DNA from: Oehlia diaphana
Taxonomy: Eukaryota; Glomeromycota; Glomeromycetes; Glomerales; Glomeraceae
Assembly: GCA_003833135.1 (NCBI GenBank)
Contig: QZLH01000017.1
Span: forward strand, 39,819-75,631
Direction of reading: 5' to 3'
DNA: 35,813 nt
Positions within the stretch are counted from its first letter, which is position 1, and every line of letters begins with the position of its first letter. Shown piece by piece: positions 1 to 10,965 of this stretch. The notes beneath the pieces were generated by a model. It saw only the letters and a program-made list of their open reading frames with translations, was not told the DNA's origin and did no database searches. A program made the position numbers and the translations under genes.

Positions 1-430
1 TTTACTTTATATTTTATTAAAATATACTTACTTTTTAAAAATATATGTTAAAAATTCCATATATATGAGAAATAGGTTTTTTATTAGTGAAATGGGTTTT
101 TTCACAGCTCTTTTATATTTAATAATTTAAGTTTTGCAAATGTAAATTTTTGTTCAACTTATTATTTAGTCAAGTGATCATCAATCAGATGATTTTTTGG
201 TATTACAAAACAATTTTGAGTAACAAAAAAATTGTGAAAATCAATTCAATACCTCTTTAATGCAGAGTAAACAAATCAGCCCATATGCCTTAGTTGTAAG
301 GATGGTGCCACAAATATGTAATTGCGAAATAATTGCAATTTACGGTATTGCAGAACATTGCAGATTTTTAAATCTAAAAATCTACAGATTCGCAAATCTG
401 CAATTATCTGCAATCCCGCAAATATTTCAC
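1..430. other. AT-rich DNA without a supported gene
   Basis: I see no splice-site-bounded coding stretch here. From about 310 the sequence becomes rich in the words TTGCAAAT, ATTTGC and TCTGCAAT on both strands. The short reading frames at 260-550 arise from this repeated composition on both strands and are not convincing genes. Confidence 0.6.
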
Positions 431-436
431 AAATTT

Positions 437-496
437 GCAAATATCCAAAGTATTGCAAATATTCTGCAATTGAATTGCGATACTTTGGATATTTGC
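437..496. repeat. Imperfect hairpin in GCAAAT-rich DNA
   Basis: Arm 437-456 pairs with arm 477-496 with one mismatch in 20 bases, leaving a 20-base loop. It lies inside a block (about 318-530) of scattered GCAAAT/ATTTGC words that make further weaker inverted pairs. It looks like a small foldback repeat. No function is visible. Confidence 0.75.
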
Positions 497-697
497 GGAA
501 TATTTGCATATTTGTGGAATGTTCACAAAAAAAACTAATTTTTTTTTAATGAAATATAATTTTTTAATTTAACTACTAAAAAAATATATTTCTTCTTATT
601 ATTAAATATAAAAATAAAAATCATTTTTCATTAACAAAATTTAAAAAAAAATGATTTTATTTTTTAGAAAAAGATGGTTCAGTAATTGGAAAAAACT

Positions 698-1475
698 GCC
701 AAAAATGGCATTTTCTTTTATTATAACTGCAAAAAAAACACCAGAACTAATAGTTCTGGCAATTTTATTAAAAAAAATAATAAAAAATGCAGAAAAGAAT
801 AGTTCTGGCATTTTTATATAAAAAATAATTTAAAAAAAATGCCAGAACTTATTGTTCTGGTATTTTTATATAAAAAAAATTTAAAAAAAATGCCAGAACT
901 TATTGTTCTGGCATTTTTGTATAAAAAATAATTTAAAAAAATGCTAAAACCTATTATCCCAACATTTTTATATAAAAAATAATAAAAAAAATTAAAAAAA
1001 TGTCAGAACCAATAGTTTTGGTGTTTTTATAAAAAATTAGAAGAAAACGCCAGAACCCATAGTTCCAGCATTTTTATTAAAAAAATTAAAAGAAAACACC
1101 AGAACCTATAATTCCAGCATTTTTATTAAAAAAAATTAAAAGAAAATGCCAGAACTCATAGTTCTGGCATTTTTATTAAATAAAAATTAAAAGAAAATGC
1201 CAGAACCCATAGTTCCAATATTTTATTAAAAAAAAATTAAAAGAAAATGCCAAAACCTATAGTTCTAGCGTTTTTATTAAAAAAAATTAAAAGAAAATGC
1301 CAGAACCCATAGTTCTGGTATTTTTATTAAAAAAAATTAAAAGAAAATGCTGAAACCATAGTTCTGGCATTTTATTAAAAAATAATTAAAAGAAAATGCC
1401 AGAACTATAGTTCTGGCATTTTTATATAAAAAAAATTAAAAGAAAATGCTAGAACTTGCAGTTCCAGCATTTTTA
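698..1475. repeat. Hairpin minisatellite, unit about 50 bp, about 16 copies
   Basis: Each unit carries a near-perfect palindrome, TGCCAGAAC, 3-5 bases around ATA, then GTTCTGGCA. An A/T spacer of the type TTTTATTAAAAAAAATTAAAAG follows. Palindrome starts fall near 741, 787, 839, 888, 940, 1000, 1046, 1095, 1144, 1196, 1246, 1296, 1347, 1396 and 1445, with a degenerate one near 698. Many copies have changes on one arm only, so the stems are not strictly maintained. The array lies next to an unrelated 79-bp array. Role unknown. Confidence 0.9.
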
Positions 1476-1559
1476 TAAAAACATATACCAGAAGCATCTT
1501 TTCGTATTATTTTATGAAAAAAATACCGAAATGACATTTTTTTCTTTTTTTTATCAAAA

Positions 1560-2345
1560 AAGATGCCATTTGCAAAATGTTTTTTTATTTCAATTTAATA
1601 AAAAAAAACTGTTTTGCAATGGGTTTTTAATATTTTAATAAAAAAACGTTAGCAAAATATTTTTTTATTTCAATTTAATGAAAAAAAACCCGTTTTGCAA
1701 CAGTTTTTAATCATTTTAATAAAAAATGTTGCGAAATATTTTTTTATTTCAATTTAACAAAAAAAACTGTTTCACAACGGTTTTTTAATATTTTAATAAA
1801 AAAATGTTAGCGAAACATTTTTTTATTTCAATTTAATGAAAAAAAACTGTTTCGCAATGATTTTTAATCATTTTAATAAAAAACGTTGTAAAACATTTTT
1901 TTATTTCAATCTAACGAAAAAATAAACTGGTTCGCAACGGTTTCTTAATATTTTAACAAAAAAATGTTTGCAAAAAAAACTGTTTCGCAACGGGTTTTAA
2001 TTATTTTAATAAAAAAATGTTGCGAAACATTTTTTTATTTCAATTTAAAGAAAAAAAATGTTTTGTAACAGATTTTTAAATACTTTAATAAAAAATGTTT
2101 GCGAAACATTTTTTTATTTCAACTTAATGAAAAAAATGTTTCGCAACGGTTCTTAATCATTTTAATAAAAAAATGTTGTGAACATTTTTTTATTTCAATT
2201 TAACAAAAAATAAACCCGTTTCACAATGATTTTTTAATATTTTGATAAAAAAACGTTGCGAAACATTTTTTTATTTTAATTTAATAATAAAAAAACCATT
2301 TTGCAACGGTTTTTAATCATTTTAATAAAAAATGTTGTAAAACAT
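1560..2345. repeat. Tandem array, unit about 79 bp, about 10 copies
   Basis: Each unit has two inverted words, TGTTGCGAAACA and further on CTGTTTCGCAACGG, separated by TTTTTTTATTTCAATTTAA. It is closed by TTTTTAATCATTTTAATAAA. The first word begins near 1647, 1727, 1805, 1884, 1965, 2018, 2096, 2174, 2254 and 2333. Spacing is 78-81 bp except one 53-bp step, where the unit starting at 1965 is shortened. Degenerate material runs from about 1560. The two words of a unit can pair, so each unit can form a stem. Confidence 0.9.
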
Positions 2346-2430
2346 TTTTTAACAATTAACTAAACAATTTGCTACATTTTCAACTTAATAATGGGGCATT
2401 TTTTCATCTTATTTTATGAAAAAAGGCTTT

Positions 2431-2636
2431 TTTGATCTGATCCGATTCAGATCCGATCTGGATCCGTTCAAATTTAATCTGATCTGATCCAATTTGTATG
2501 AATTGTCGATCTGATCTGATTCGATCTGAATTGGATCAAATTTTTTTTGATTCAGATCGGATCACAGATCATAAAATCTATGATTTGATCTGATCCGTCT
2601 CGAATCAGATTCATGAATACAGATCAGATCAGATTT
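2431..2636. repeat. GATC-dense compound palindrome block
   Basis: About 18 GATC tetramers occur in roughly 205 bp, mostly as GATCTGATC, AGATCGGATC or TGATCCGA. Left and right ends are inverted with respect to each other: GATCTGATCC near 2434 against AGATCAGATCAGA near 2620. This suggests a foldback repeat or a non-autonomous element. It is much richer in G+C than its flanks. Confidence 0.7.
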
Positions 2637-2639
2637 TTT

Positions 2640-3870
2640 TCAGAACATTAATAGTTACACAATAGTTATTTATAGTAATATTTATTTATAGTTTAGTTAT
2701 TTATAATTATTTATATTATTAGATTAGTTATTAGTAGTTTAGTATAAATAGATTAGTATTGTGACAATGAAATGATATAATGTTAAAGAAGACTTTCATG
2801 GAAATTTAATTTATGGAAAGGACAATTTATGGACAGTCTGGATAAATAATGGAAAATGATAAATCATAATGGAAATTTAATTTATAAAAAGGACAATTTA
2901 TGGACAGTCTAAACAAGTAATGAAAAATAATAAATTGTAATGAAAAATATTAAGTTTTAGATGAATAATCAAGAGATAATTAATTTATTAGTGTAACTTA
3001 AAAAGATATTTAAAATCGAGGTTTTGATTTTAGTTGAAAAGAGAGCTGGAGAGAATTCGAACTTGAAATCAATCAATCAATCAATCAAGTTATTAATATA
3101 GAGTTACTAATATGGTTTTATATTAGAAAACAGTTAATAATTAATAAAATCAACATTTAAAATAAACTTAATAAAATAAATAAAATAATGAATAAAATAC
3201 ATTAAGAGAAATTATCGCAGTTTGAAATTTTGAATAAATTATAAACAACAAAATCTAAATCAAGCAAGGATATATATATCTGATATATATTTGTATAGAC
3301 AGGATTTTGTTTATCAGTATGTGGTAAGTACTAGTGATATCGGGATACTTGATTTTTTTTGATTTCTGAAAGTTGGTTTGGTCACTTAATACATGTTTCT
3401 AAAGTGAAAAAAACTTTAATTAATAAATTATTTTATTAAATAAAAATATTCAAGTTTACTTTTCTAACCATATTTATTAAATTTAAGTATATGTATATGT
3501 GTATATATGTATATTAATCCTCCATCACACTAAGTGTCACTCATGATCACCTTCATACTAATTTTTAAAAATTACGAGTGATTAGCTGAGTTTATAAATG
3601 ACCAGGAATCTTTGTTTAGTTATTTTCCAGTCTCATATAGATAGCTGAGAAATTACTAATTTTAGTTTAAAATAGTTAAAATAGTTAATATTTAATGAGT
3701 GACACGCTCCAGAGAATTACCTATTTATTTCATGGGAAAAAAACCTATTATTCCCAACTTTCCATAAAATAAATAATACATATAGCCAATTAAAAATTTC
3801 TCTTCATAGAAATATTTAATCGCATTTTGAAAAATCAAAAAATGAAAAAAAAAGATCTCTTATTTGTTAT
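2640..3870. other. Gene-free AT-rich stretch with short duplications
   Basis: It holds a TTTATAGTTA-type low-complexity tract (about 2650-2760), the 71-bp duplication listed separately, an (AATC)n microsatellite near 3067-3088, and a short inverted pair GTGTCACTCAT (3534-3544) against ATGAGTGACAC (3695-3705). No coding exon with splice sites was recognised. Confidence 0.55.
2798..2939. repeat. 71-bp tandem duplication
   Basis: Copy 1 spans 2798-2868 and copy 2 spans 2869-2939. Both start ATGGAAATTTAATTTAT and contain GGACAATTTATGGACAGTCT. They differ by scattered substitutions (for example TGGATAAATAATGG against TAAACAAGTAATGA), so the duplication is not recent. Confidence 0.85.
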
Positions 3871-3871
3871 A

Positions 3872-5200
3872 CAGTCAACTCTCTATAAATGCACACCCCT
3901 TAGAACCGGGCATAGATATGCATTTATAAAGGGTGTGCAATTATATAAAAATTTAAATTTTACATTACAAATATGCCAAAAAATTTACTATATTATAAAT
4001 TAATAATTCTTTATTATGTATTATGTAATTATGTATTATATAATTATGTATTAGTCTTAATAAAACAATTATTGACTAAAGTATTGATGTATAGTGGTTT
4101 GTGTTTGTTTTTTCCTAACAAATTTTTCAATTGTATTAACTAATTTTATTTGCTTATTTGAATTCTCTTGTTGAAGTAAAAATGTGTGCATAGTATTCAA
4201 ACTTTTCAATGCCACATTAGTACTAACAATAACTATCTCAATGCTATCATCCATTTCGTCTAAATCATTCAAATCATTAGTATTTTCTTTAGATTGTTTT
4301 TTAAAAATTTCTATAAATTCCATAATATCCTCAGGAATTCCATATACAATATTCTCTTCAGGAATATTTAGTAATTCTTTCGCTCCCATTGAATTAGAAA
4401 GATTTATAATTTCAAGTATCCTGAAGATTTCATTAAGTAAAAAGTCATCAACTTCGGTATCATTAATTTCAATATGAAGTATGAACAATATTATCAGCTT
4501 CAATATTATCAGCTTCGATATCATCTAAACAATCAGTATTAAGAAGAATCTTAGTGTGATTCTAACAATTACTGATCGTTTCTGTTGTAACTTCACTCCA
4601 GCCCTGGATGATATACTGAATTGCTTGTAAGACGCTTATCTTTAAATCTTGTATAAATTGACTGGCTTCAATCTGTTCTAATATCCAACTAAATAAAGAA
4701 ATAATTTAAAAAATAATTAATAAAAAAAATTAATAATAAAATATTATTAACAATCATCATATACTGAATATGATAATAACGATAATATTTTTTGAAAGAC
4801 ATAATTATTTCAAAATCCATTGGTTGGATCTTTGAAGTTGTGTTTGGTGATAAAAAGTGAACATCAACATTTAAAAGATTCAAACCCTCTATCTTGTAAC
4901 TTGAACAGTTATCAAGCAATAGCAGAACGTATTGACCTCTATGCTTTTGGCCAACCTGTTGATCAAAATCACAAAGTCAATCTTGGAAGAGAGTTGTGAG
5001 TATCTATGCCTTATTATTATTTCGGTATGTCATTGGCAGGTTGCGAATATTAATGTTTTTAAAACACCGTGGATTTGCATATTTTCCAATTATTAGGGAA
5101 GGTAATTTATGTGATCCATCAGCATTTGTACATAAAGCTATAGATAGATGTTCCTTATTTTATATATTCTATGTAAACATTAGACATTTTTCACATAGGT
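3872..5200 (-). mobile_element. Truncated Tigger/pogo DNA transposon
   Basis: The 3' terminus is visible as CAGTCAACTCTCTATAAATG from about 3872, preceded by TA, the usual pogo/Tigger target duplication. Within it GTGTGCA and TGCACAC words and an ACCGGGCAT segment resemble the termini of the intact 481-bp MITE near 35300, so both probably belong to one family. A transposase relic on the minus strand fills the rest. The other terminus and the N-terminal DNA-binding part were not found; similarity stops near 5170-5200, next to short inverted ATCACTTTATAA...GTGAT words (about 5205-5280) that may mark another insertion. Confidence 0.8.
4069..5170 (-). pseudogene. Tigger-type DDE transposase, decayed
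   Basis: Read on the minus strand from about 5170, the translation gives the first catalytic-Asp region (CTNADGSHKLP, Asp codon at 5118-5120), then NLPMTYRNNNKA, VLLLLDNCSSYKIEG (second Asp) and TSKIQPMD (third Asp). It continues through the C-terminal segment and ends in QTTIHQYF. This order matches Tigger/pogo DDE transposases. In-frame stops lie at 5004-5006 (TAG), 4977-4979 (TGA) and 4562-4564 (TAG), each where I expect Trp. A frameshift falls near 4470. A 76-bp intron (4689-4764, GTATAT...TTTAG) keeps frame across the join. The N-terminal CENP-B-like helix-turn-helix is absent. It cannot encode a working enzyme as it stands. Confidence 0.85.
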
Positions 5201-5204
5201 TATT

Positions 5205-6040
5205 GATCACTTTATAATAGTGATTCACTAATTTTAGTCACTTTATAATTAGTGATATACAAAATTTTGATCACTTTATTATAAAATAATAAATAAGATA
5301 CAGAAAAAGGTTTCAGCTGCTTACGTCATACATATCCAATAACTTTATTATCAGTCATGTTTATAATAACTAATTTACACTAGGATGCTACTCTATCATA
5401 TAGCCTTCGGTCACATGATATACATAGTAGTTCTAGTAGTAAATCTGTTATCATCTATAACATGACCGATAACAATTACTTCTTTGAATATTTCTGTTAC
5501 TCAAAATTTTAATTATAATTTCTACGAATATATTACATTTACTGTAGAATATATATAATATAGTTTATTCTAATAATTGCAAGAAAAAAATAAAAGTCAT
5601 GTAGGTTTGATTGATTAATATCACAGGACTCTGCATAGTTAACTCAGTCCGATGGTAGTGAAGTCCAACTAAAGTTTAAATTCGGTCTGCATCAAAATTC
5701 ATATGACTGTGCTAAAAATTGACATGATTGGACTCAAAAAGATCATCAGACTGGACTCAGTAAGGATATACTCATAAAAATAGTATATAAATAGGTCATC
5801 ATCCTTTGAATAATCGTAACTCATTTATATACTACTAGGTCAGTAAATAACTAATACACATATGTAATGTATCAAAAGCATCAAAAAATATCAGTATTGT
5901 TAAAAAATAATGATCCTATTATGGCCGCATGATAATTAATAATTACACCATAAATATTAAGAGTAATTTCACAGTTACACTTTAAGAAATGCGATTTTAT
6001 TGGTTAATTTGCTCATGTGGTGCATTACAACTTCCCCATC
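5205..6040. other. Intergenic AT-rich DNA
   Basis: It holds short palindromic words around ATCACTTTATAATAGTGAT (about 5207-5280). A block around 5620-5765 has CAGTCCGATG and CATCAGACTGGACTCAG in opposite orientations, possibly a small decayed inverted-repeat element. No gene was recognised. Confidence 0.45.
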
Positions 6041-6042
6041 TT

Positions 6043-6287
6043 CCCCAGTATCACCACAAAATTTTTCCACCCTCACGTGACCTTAAAAATTTGTCATCGG
6101 CGTCACACTTTTCCTGTTTTCCATTTTTACTATGTACTGTATTCCAGGGACTTAGATTTTTTTCAGTGTGTAAAATCCTATTTGTCACTCATTATTTGTC
6201 ACATGCTTAATTTCTTAATGCCAGCCGAGACGTATAATGCCGGCCAAAAATCACGTGGGGTGTAAATTTTTTGTGGCGTTACTGGGG
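6043..6287. mobile_element. Candidate MITE with CACGTGA-containing inverted repeats
   Basis: Left arm 6043-6080 begins CCCCAGTATCACCACAAAAT and ends CCTCACGTGA. Right arm 6251-6287 is its inverse with about 30 of 37 positions matching and one gap. The interior of about 170 bp has no coding potential that I trust. Weaker inverted similarity may extend outward, for example to the GTTACAC words near 5965 and 6304. I could not define target duplications. Confidence 0.6.
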
Positions 6288-8258
6288 TAAATGCTTTTAA
6301 AATGTTACACCAGGGTGGCGCTGTCTATTTTGTCACGATTTTATAATAGTAATTAGCAGTTCACGTGGATTATTAAAAAAAAAGGTACCCTTTAAATGTC
6401 ACATGTATTAATCTTGACTGGGATTATGAAATGCCATTGCTATGGGCAAGGAAATATAAATATGTAATAATAGAATTAAATAATAACTTATAACGTACCA
6501 GCTGAAAGAAGTTACCAAATAATTTTTTAAATAAAGAATTTAAATTGTATGTAAATATTATATAAATATGTAATAATAGAAGTAAATAAATAACTCTCGA
6601 ACTATATTATTAAATAATTTTAAATTAAGTATTTTAGTTGGTTTAAATTATATGTAAATAGTATATGATAAACATATAACCACAATTTAATTGTTTGATA
6701 TCCGAATTTTCTGAGAAGTTTGAGAGAAAAAGAGTTTAAATTAAAATGAAATGAATATAATAAAATTTGGAAATTTTTGGAAATTTGGGAAATTTCAAAA
6801 ATTTTCAAAAGATTGAATTTAAATTTAAAAGGACATTTAAAGTAATAACGACGTTTATTATAGATAAAGTATTGGCTAGTTTAATATTTTTTAATGTTTT
6901 AAATAATCGTTATTTTAATATGATCTTAAAACCTTTAGGATGGCATCCATTATTTATGAATTCAATAATGAAATTTTAATTCCTGAAGTGAATATAAAAA
7001 ATTTTTAAAATATCGCAAAATTATAATTTCTATTATTTCTATCATAAAATTAATAATTTTTTTTAATATTTATAATATTTAATTAATAATACATCGCAAA
7101 AATTAAGTAACAATTAATAAATTTTATTTAATTTTTTAAGATCTTGCTTTTATAAAGATATAATAATTTTTTTTATTTTTTTAATATACTGATTAAAGAT
7201 ATTAATAAATCATATTTAAGAATTTCTATATTATGTCATTATATTTCAATTGCTAGGAGGATAGTTTCGGGATAATGAATGTCGGGAGGTTACGGAATTC
7301 TGAAGTTTCGGGATTATGATGATTATGATTTGTCGGGATTCGTAGTAAATCAGTGGAAAATACTTAGATTCGTCATGCGCCACGTCATTAGAAAAATACT
7401 TTTATTAGGACAAATGGAAATAAATCTTATAAAGGCATAATATGTGAATAGATACCATCCAACCAATTTAATGTAACATTAAACTGAAAAGTTGAAATCT
7501 TAAATCTTACTATAAAATTTCATTATAAATTATTAGTGATTAAAATCATTAATTTTTTATTATTATATGATGATTATGTAAAAAACATATAGAAATTATT
7601 ATGTCAATCAGTATAAATTTGGGTATTAATTTTGTTATCTTAATTTGATCCTAATCAAAAAAAAGATCGACCGAGATTACGAATTATGGCAGATTTTACT
7701 TCCGGAAAACTAAATTTATTTCATTATATAAATTAAATTAATAATATTTAAATTAATGTGAAATTTTTTGAACATGAATCATTGGAATAAAATTTTTCCC
7801 TGTTGAACTATTATAACAAAATAGCAAAAATTTTTTTAAATTTCGAAATTTTTAAAATTAGAGACGTAACAAAAAGAATTTCTATGAAAATTATTACCAA
7901 TAAAGTACCATACAAAATTATATTTTTTTTATTCATGAAATTTCTTTATGATATGATATCATACATAAAATTTTTTATCAAAATTGGTTAAATATAGCAT
8001 TACTGTAATCTACAAATGCAATGTGATACTGATATTTTATAGATAAAGATTTTTTGTATATCCAAAATTTTTATAACTTATTTAAATTGATGAAAAAATT
8101 CTCTGTACAAAATACAAAACATAAATTGTCTAATTTTTAATTTTTTTTTCTTTTTCTTTTTTTTTATCAAAAAGAAAAAAAAAATAGACCAGCTGACGTA
8201 TTATTACACATATATAGACATACATATAAACATCAGCGTTTATGACATTCTAACTCTC
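6288..8258. other. Long gene-free AT-rich stretch
   Basis: It includes an inverted pair in the GAAATTT run (6770-6786 against 6790-6806) and a CGGGATT-type repeat (7265-7345). The rest has no recognisable exon, RNA gene or transposon. The small frames at 6767-6979 and 7803-7991 are A/T-driven, rich in Phe, Ile, Lys and Asn, and lack any family similarity that I recognise. Confidence 0.5.
7265..7345. repeat. CGGGATT-type dispersed repeat
   Basis: TTTCGGGATAATG, GTCGGGAGG, TTTCGGGATTATG and TGTCGGGATTCG occur within 80 bp. Similar words recur at 10918-11015 and 29060-29150, so this is a dispersed repeat of the genome rather than a gene signal. Confidence 0.5.
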
Positions 8259-8308
8259 TAACTCCCCTTTAAACGTGATCTCTTGTTTTAATTTAATCCT
8301 TTTCTAAC

Positions 8309-8341
8309 AAAAATAAAATAAAATAAAATAAAATATTTAAG
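8309..8341 (+). promoter_or_regulatory. 5' leader of the permease with (AAAAT)n tract
   Basis: An AAAAT pentamer tract of about five units (8309-8334) ends seven bases before the ATG at 8342; ATTTAAG separates them. An upstream pyrimidine-rich stretch (CTCTAACTCCCC, TCTTGTTTTAATT, 8252-8305) and TATATAGACATACATATAAA (about 8210) would fit a fungal core promoter. The promoter assignment is inference from position. Confidence 0.4.
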
Positions 8342-10531
8342 ATGGCACAAATTGAAAATCTAGATGATGAAAATGGCCAGCCTGAAAACCAGCAGAGAGA
8401 ACGTAAAGAATTGCTTGGCGTAATTTATGGAATAGGGATGAATGTGAATTCTATAATAGGAGTTGGTTAGTACTTTAATTTATATTTATCAGTTATTATT
8501 AAAAAAAGGAATATCTTTCGAAATTTAAAGATTAAAAATGAACAATAAATATGCAGGTATTTTCACAACTCCGGGAATTATTTTGAGCCTAATAAAAAAG
8601 CCTTATGTTATATTATTATTATGGTTAGCCGGTGGAATTGTAAGTCTATTTGGTTCCCTTATTTATACCGAGGTAAGTAACGTTATATTTATATAAAGGT
8701 TATTTTTTATTTCAAAAAAAAACTTTATATCATTAACTGCTAACTCTCTGGTTAAAAAAGTATGGAGCTCTTCATAGAGATAATGGTGGAGAAAAAATTT
8801 ATTTGGATAAAGCATATCCATCCCCACCTTTTATGGCAAGCTATCTTTTTAGTTTCATGTTCATATTGTAAGTATAATAATTACTATTGTAAAAAAACTT
8901 TCTATATAATTAATTTGACATGCTGTTATTTAGTGTGATTCGTCCCGTGATTATATGTGCAGTATTACAGTCTGCTGCACAATACACGTGGTTTATATTT
9001 GTTGGAGAATCTCCATTTGAAGGAGAAGAAAAAATTGATTTATCCTTAAATGGTTGGAAAAACAAACCTAGGCCTTACTGGTATTTATTTTAACAATTTA
9101 TGTAAATTTTGTTTTTTCATTATTAAAAATCCTTAAATAATTTCTTTTGTTTATAGGATATTGAAATTGGTAGCAATTTTATATTTGTTATTAATAACAG
9201 GATATCATTTGTCAAATAGAAAATTGGCAAATAAGATAAACCATACGCTTGCAATAACTAAAATGGTCATGATAGTGGTAATTGCATTCAGTGGAATATC
9301 AAAGTATAATAGCGGAAATTGGAATAAATCTGAGATCGATGATCCATCCCCTTATTCTTATCCTACGGCAATTCTTAATATTTTATTTAGTTATACTGGT
9401 TGGAATACTTTAAACTATTCTTTAGATGAATTTAAAAATCCTCAAAAAAGATTAAAACTTAGTAATATTATTAGTATTGTAATTGTAATTATATCATGTA
9501 AGTTTTTAACTGCGTTTTTTTCTTTGAACGAAACATTGTATCATTTTTCTAACCATTTATTTTGTATCAGATATATTGGTAAACATTGCATTTATTTCTG
9601 CTGCTTTACCATCTGATTTTGACCCCGAAAACCGCGATGAGGTAGCTACAGCAACTTTTTTTAGAAAAGTTTTTGTCAATGATACTCAAAAAACTGTAGC
9701 AAAGATATTCTCATTTTTTATTGTTCTTTCTGCTATTGGTACAGCTGCAATAAATATTTGGAGGTATTTACTATTTAGTGTAAATTGTCATTTTTTTTTT
9801 AAAAAAAAATAAGTATATATACCAAAAAAAAATTGTTTTATTAGTGGATCAAGAGTTATTGTGTCAGCGGCGGAATCAAATTTTTTTCCAATCATTTCAC
9901 CACAATTAAAAAAGTGGAAAGAAAATACTAAAATTCAGGAAGGGCAGGGAGGGGAAAAATTACAATACATCGAATATACTCCAGTTAACGCGTTATTAGT
10001 ACAATTTGTATGGTGTATTTTCATTATATTAATCATTGGCGCATCAATACCAGTAGATAGTTTCGTATTATTCTCTTCGATATCAACTTTTTCTTATTGG
10101 ATATTTTTCATTGCTACAGGTTGGGGTTTAGTTGTAAGTATAATACAAATTCATCTTTTTTTTATTTTATTTTTTCACAAATTTTAAACTAATTTTTTTT
10201 TTTAACAAAAAAAAAATTCCAGAGAACACGAAAAAGAAGTTCTATTATCTCTCCATTCAAAGTGCCACGTATGATAATTTATTTGTTTGAAATTTCAGGA
10301 TTACTAATTATTATATTATCATTTTTCCCTGATAAAGATCCTAAAGATCCTAACGGTCCTAAAAGATCGTATATGATTCATATATCATTTATCTGGATTA
10401 GTATTATATTTTTACTTGCTGGGTTTGCTAGTTGGTACTTTTTATTTCGCGAAAAAACAACGTCAACAACAATAGATACAACATCAACACATATAACAGA
10501 CACAGATACAATAGAAAAAGAAGAATCATAA
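8342..10531 (+). CDS. Amino-acid permease, APC superfamily (LAT/Mup1-like), eight exons
   Basis: Membrane transporter predicted to carry amino acids. My exon model is 8342-8465, 8557-8672, 8761-8867, 8934-9080, 9157-9497, 9571-9763, 9845-10133 and 10223-10531. All joins keep frame and give 461 residues. Introns are 66-91 bp with GT...AG ends. Residues 40-48 read GVGIFTTPG, the unwound first membrane helix that binds the substrate amino group in this family. GGEKIYL, SYTGWNTLNYSLDEFKNP and NIWSGSRVIVSAAESNFFP follow in the usual LAT order. About 12 hydrophobic segments are present. Tails are hydrophilic: an acidic, Gln-rich N-terminus and a Thr-rich C-terminus. Resemblance to fungal methionine permeases is possible, but substrate cannot be read from sequence. 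No frameshift or stop was seen, so it looks functional. Confidence 0.9.
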
Positions 10532-10790
10532 TTTATCAATCTATTGCATCATGAATATATATTTATGGTATTTTCTTATTACATTAACATTTTAGTAATA
10601 ATATATTTTAGTAATAATAGATTATATTTTTATAGATTAATTAATAATAAATATTTAAATCATTAAAATATATACATATGAATTAAATTATAAAAACGGC
10701 AATCAAATGTATAACAATGAGTATAATATGTACACATAATATCAGTTATATATATATATATATATAAAGGACTTGAAAGATTTAATTATA

Positions 10791-10848
10791 ATTCGGCTCA
10801 TACTAACGATAATTCCGGCTCATACTAATGATAATTCCGGCATATTTA
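10791..10848. repeat. Short tandem repeat, 21-22-bp unit
   Basis: ATTCGGCTCATACTAACGAT (10791) is followed by ATTCCGGCTCATACTAATGA (10812) and a partial third unit ATTCCGGCATATTTA (10834). Confidence 0.7.
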
Positions 10849-10965
10849 TTAACACTCCAATATATCGGTACGTATTACCAGAAACTAAAAGGTTTGAATC
10901 TAAATTTCAGTTTGTGCTTCCCGGGATATTATGGCTTTGGATTCATTACTCTTTATTTGACAAGT

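Noticed and set aside
260..549. Overlapping open frames on both strands
   Set aside because: They track a GCAAAT-rich inverted-repeat block; both strands are open because of composition, and no splice or family signal exists.
698..1475. CRISPR array
   Set aside because: Units are palindromic with low-complexity, similar spacers, the genome is eukaryotic and no cas-like gene is present. It is a minisatellite.
5989..6265. Two overlapping frames of 73 and 82 codons
   Set aside because: They lie across the arms of the inverted-repeat element and have no family or splice context.
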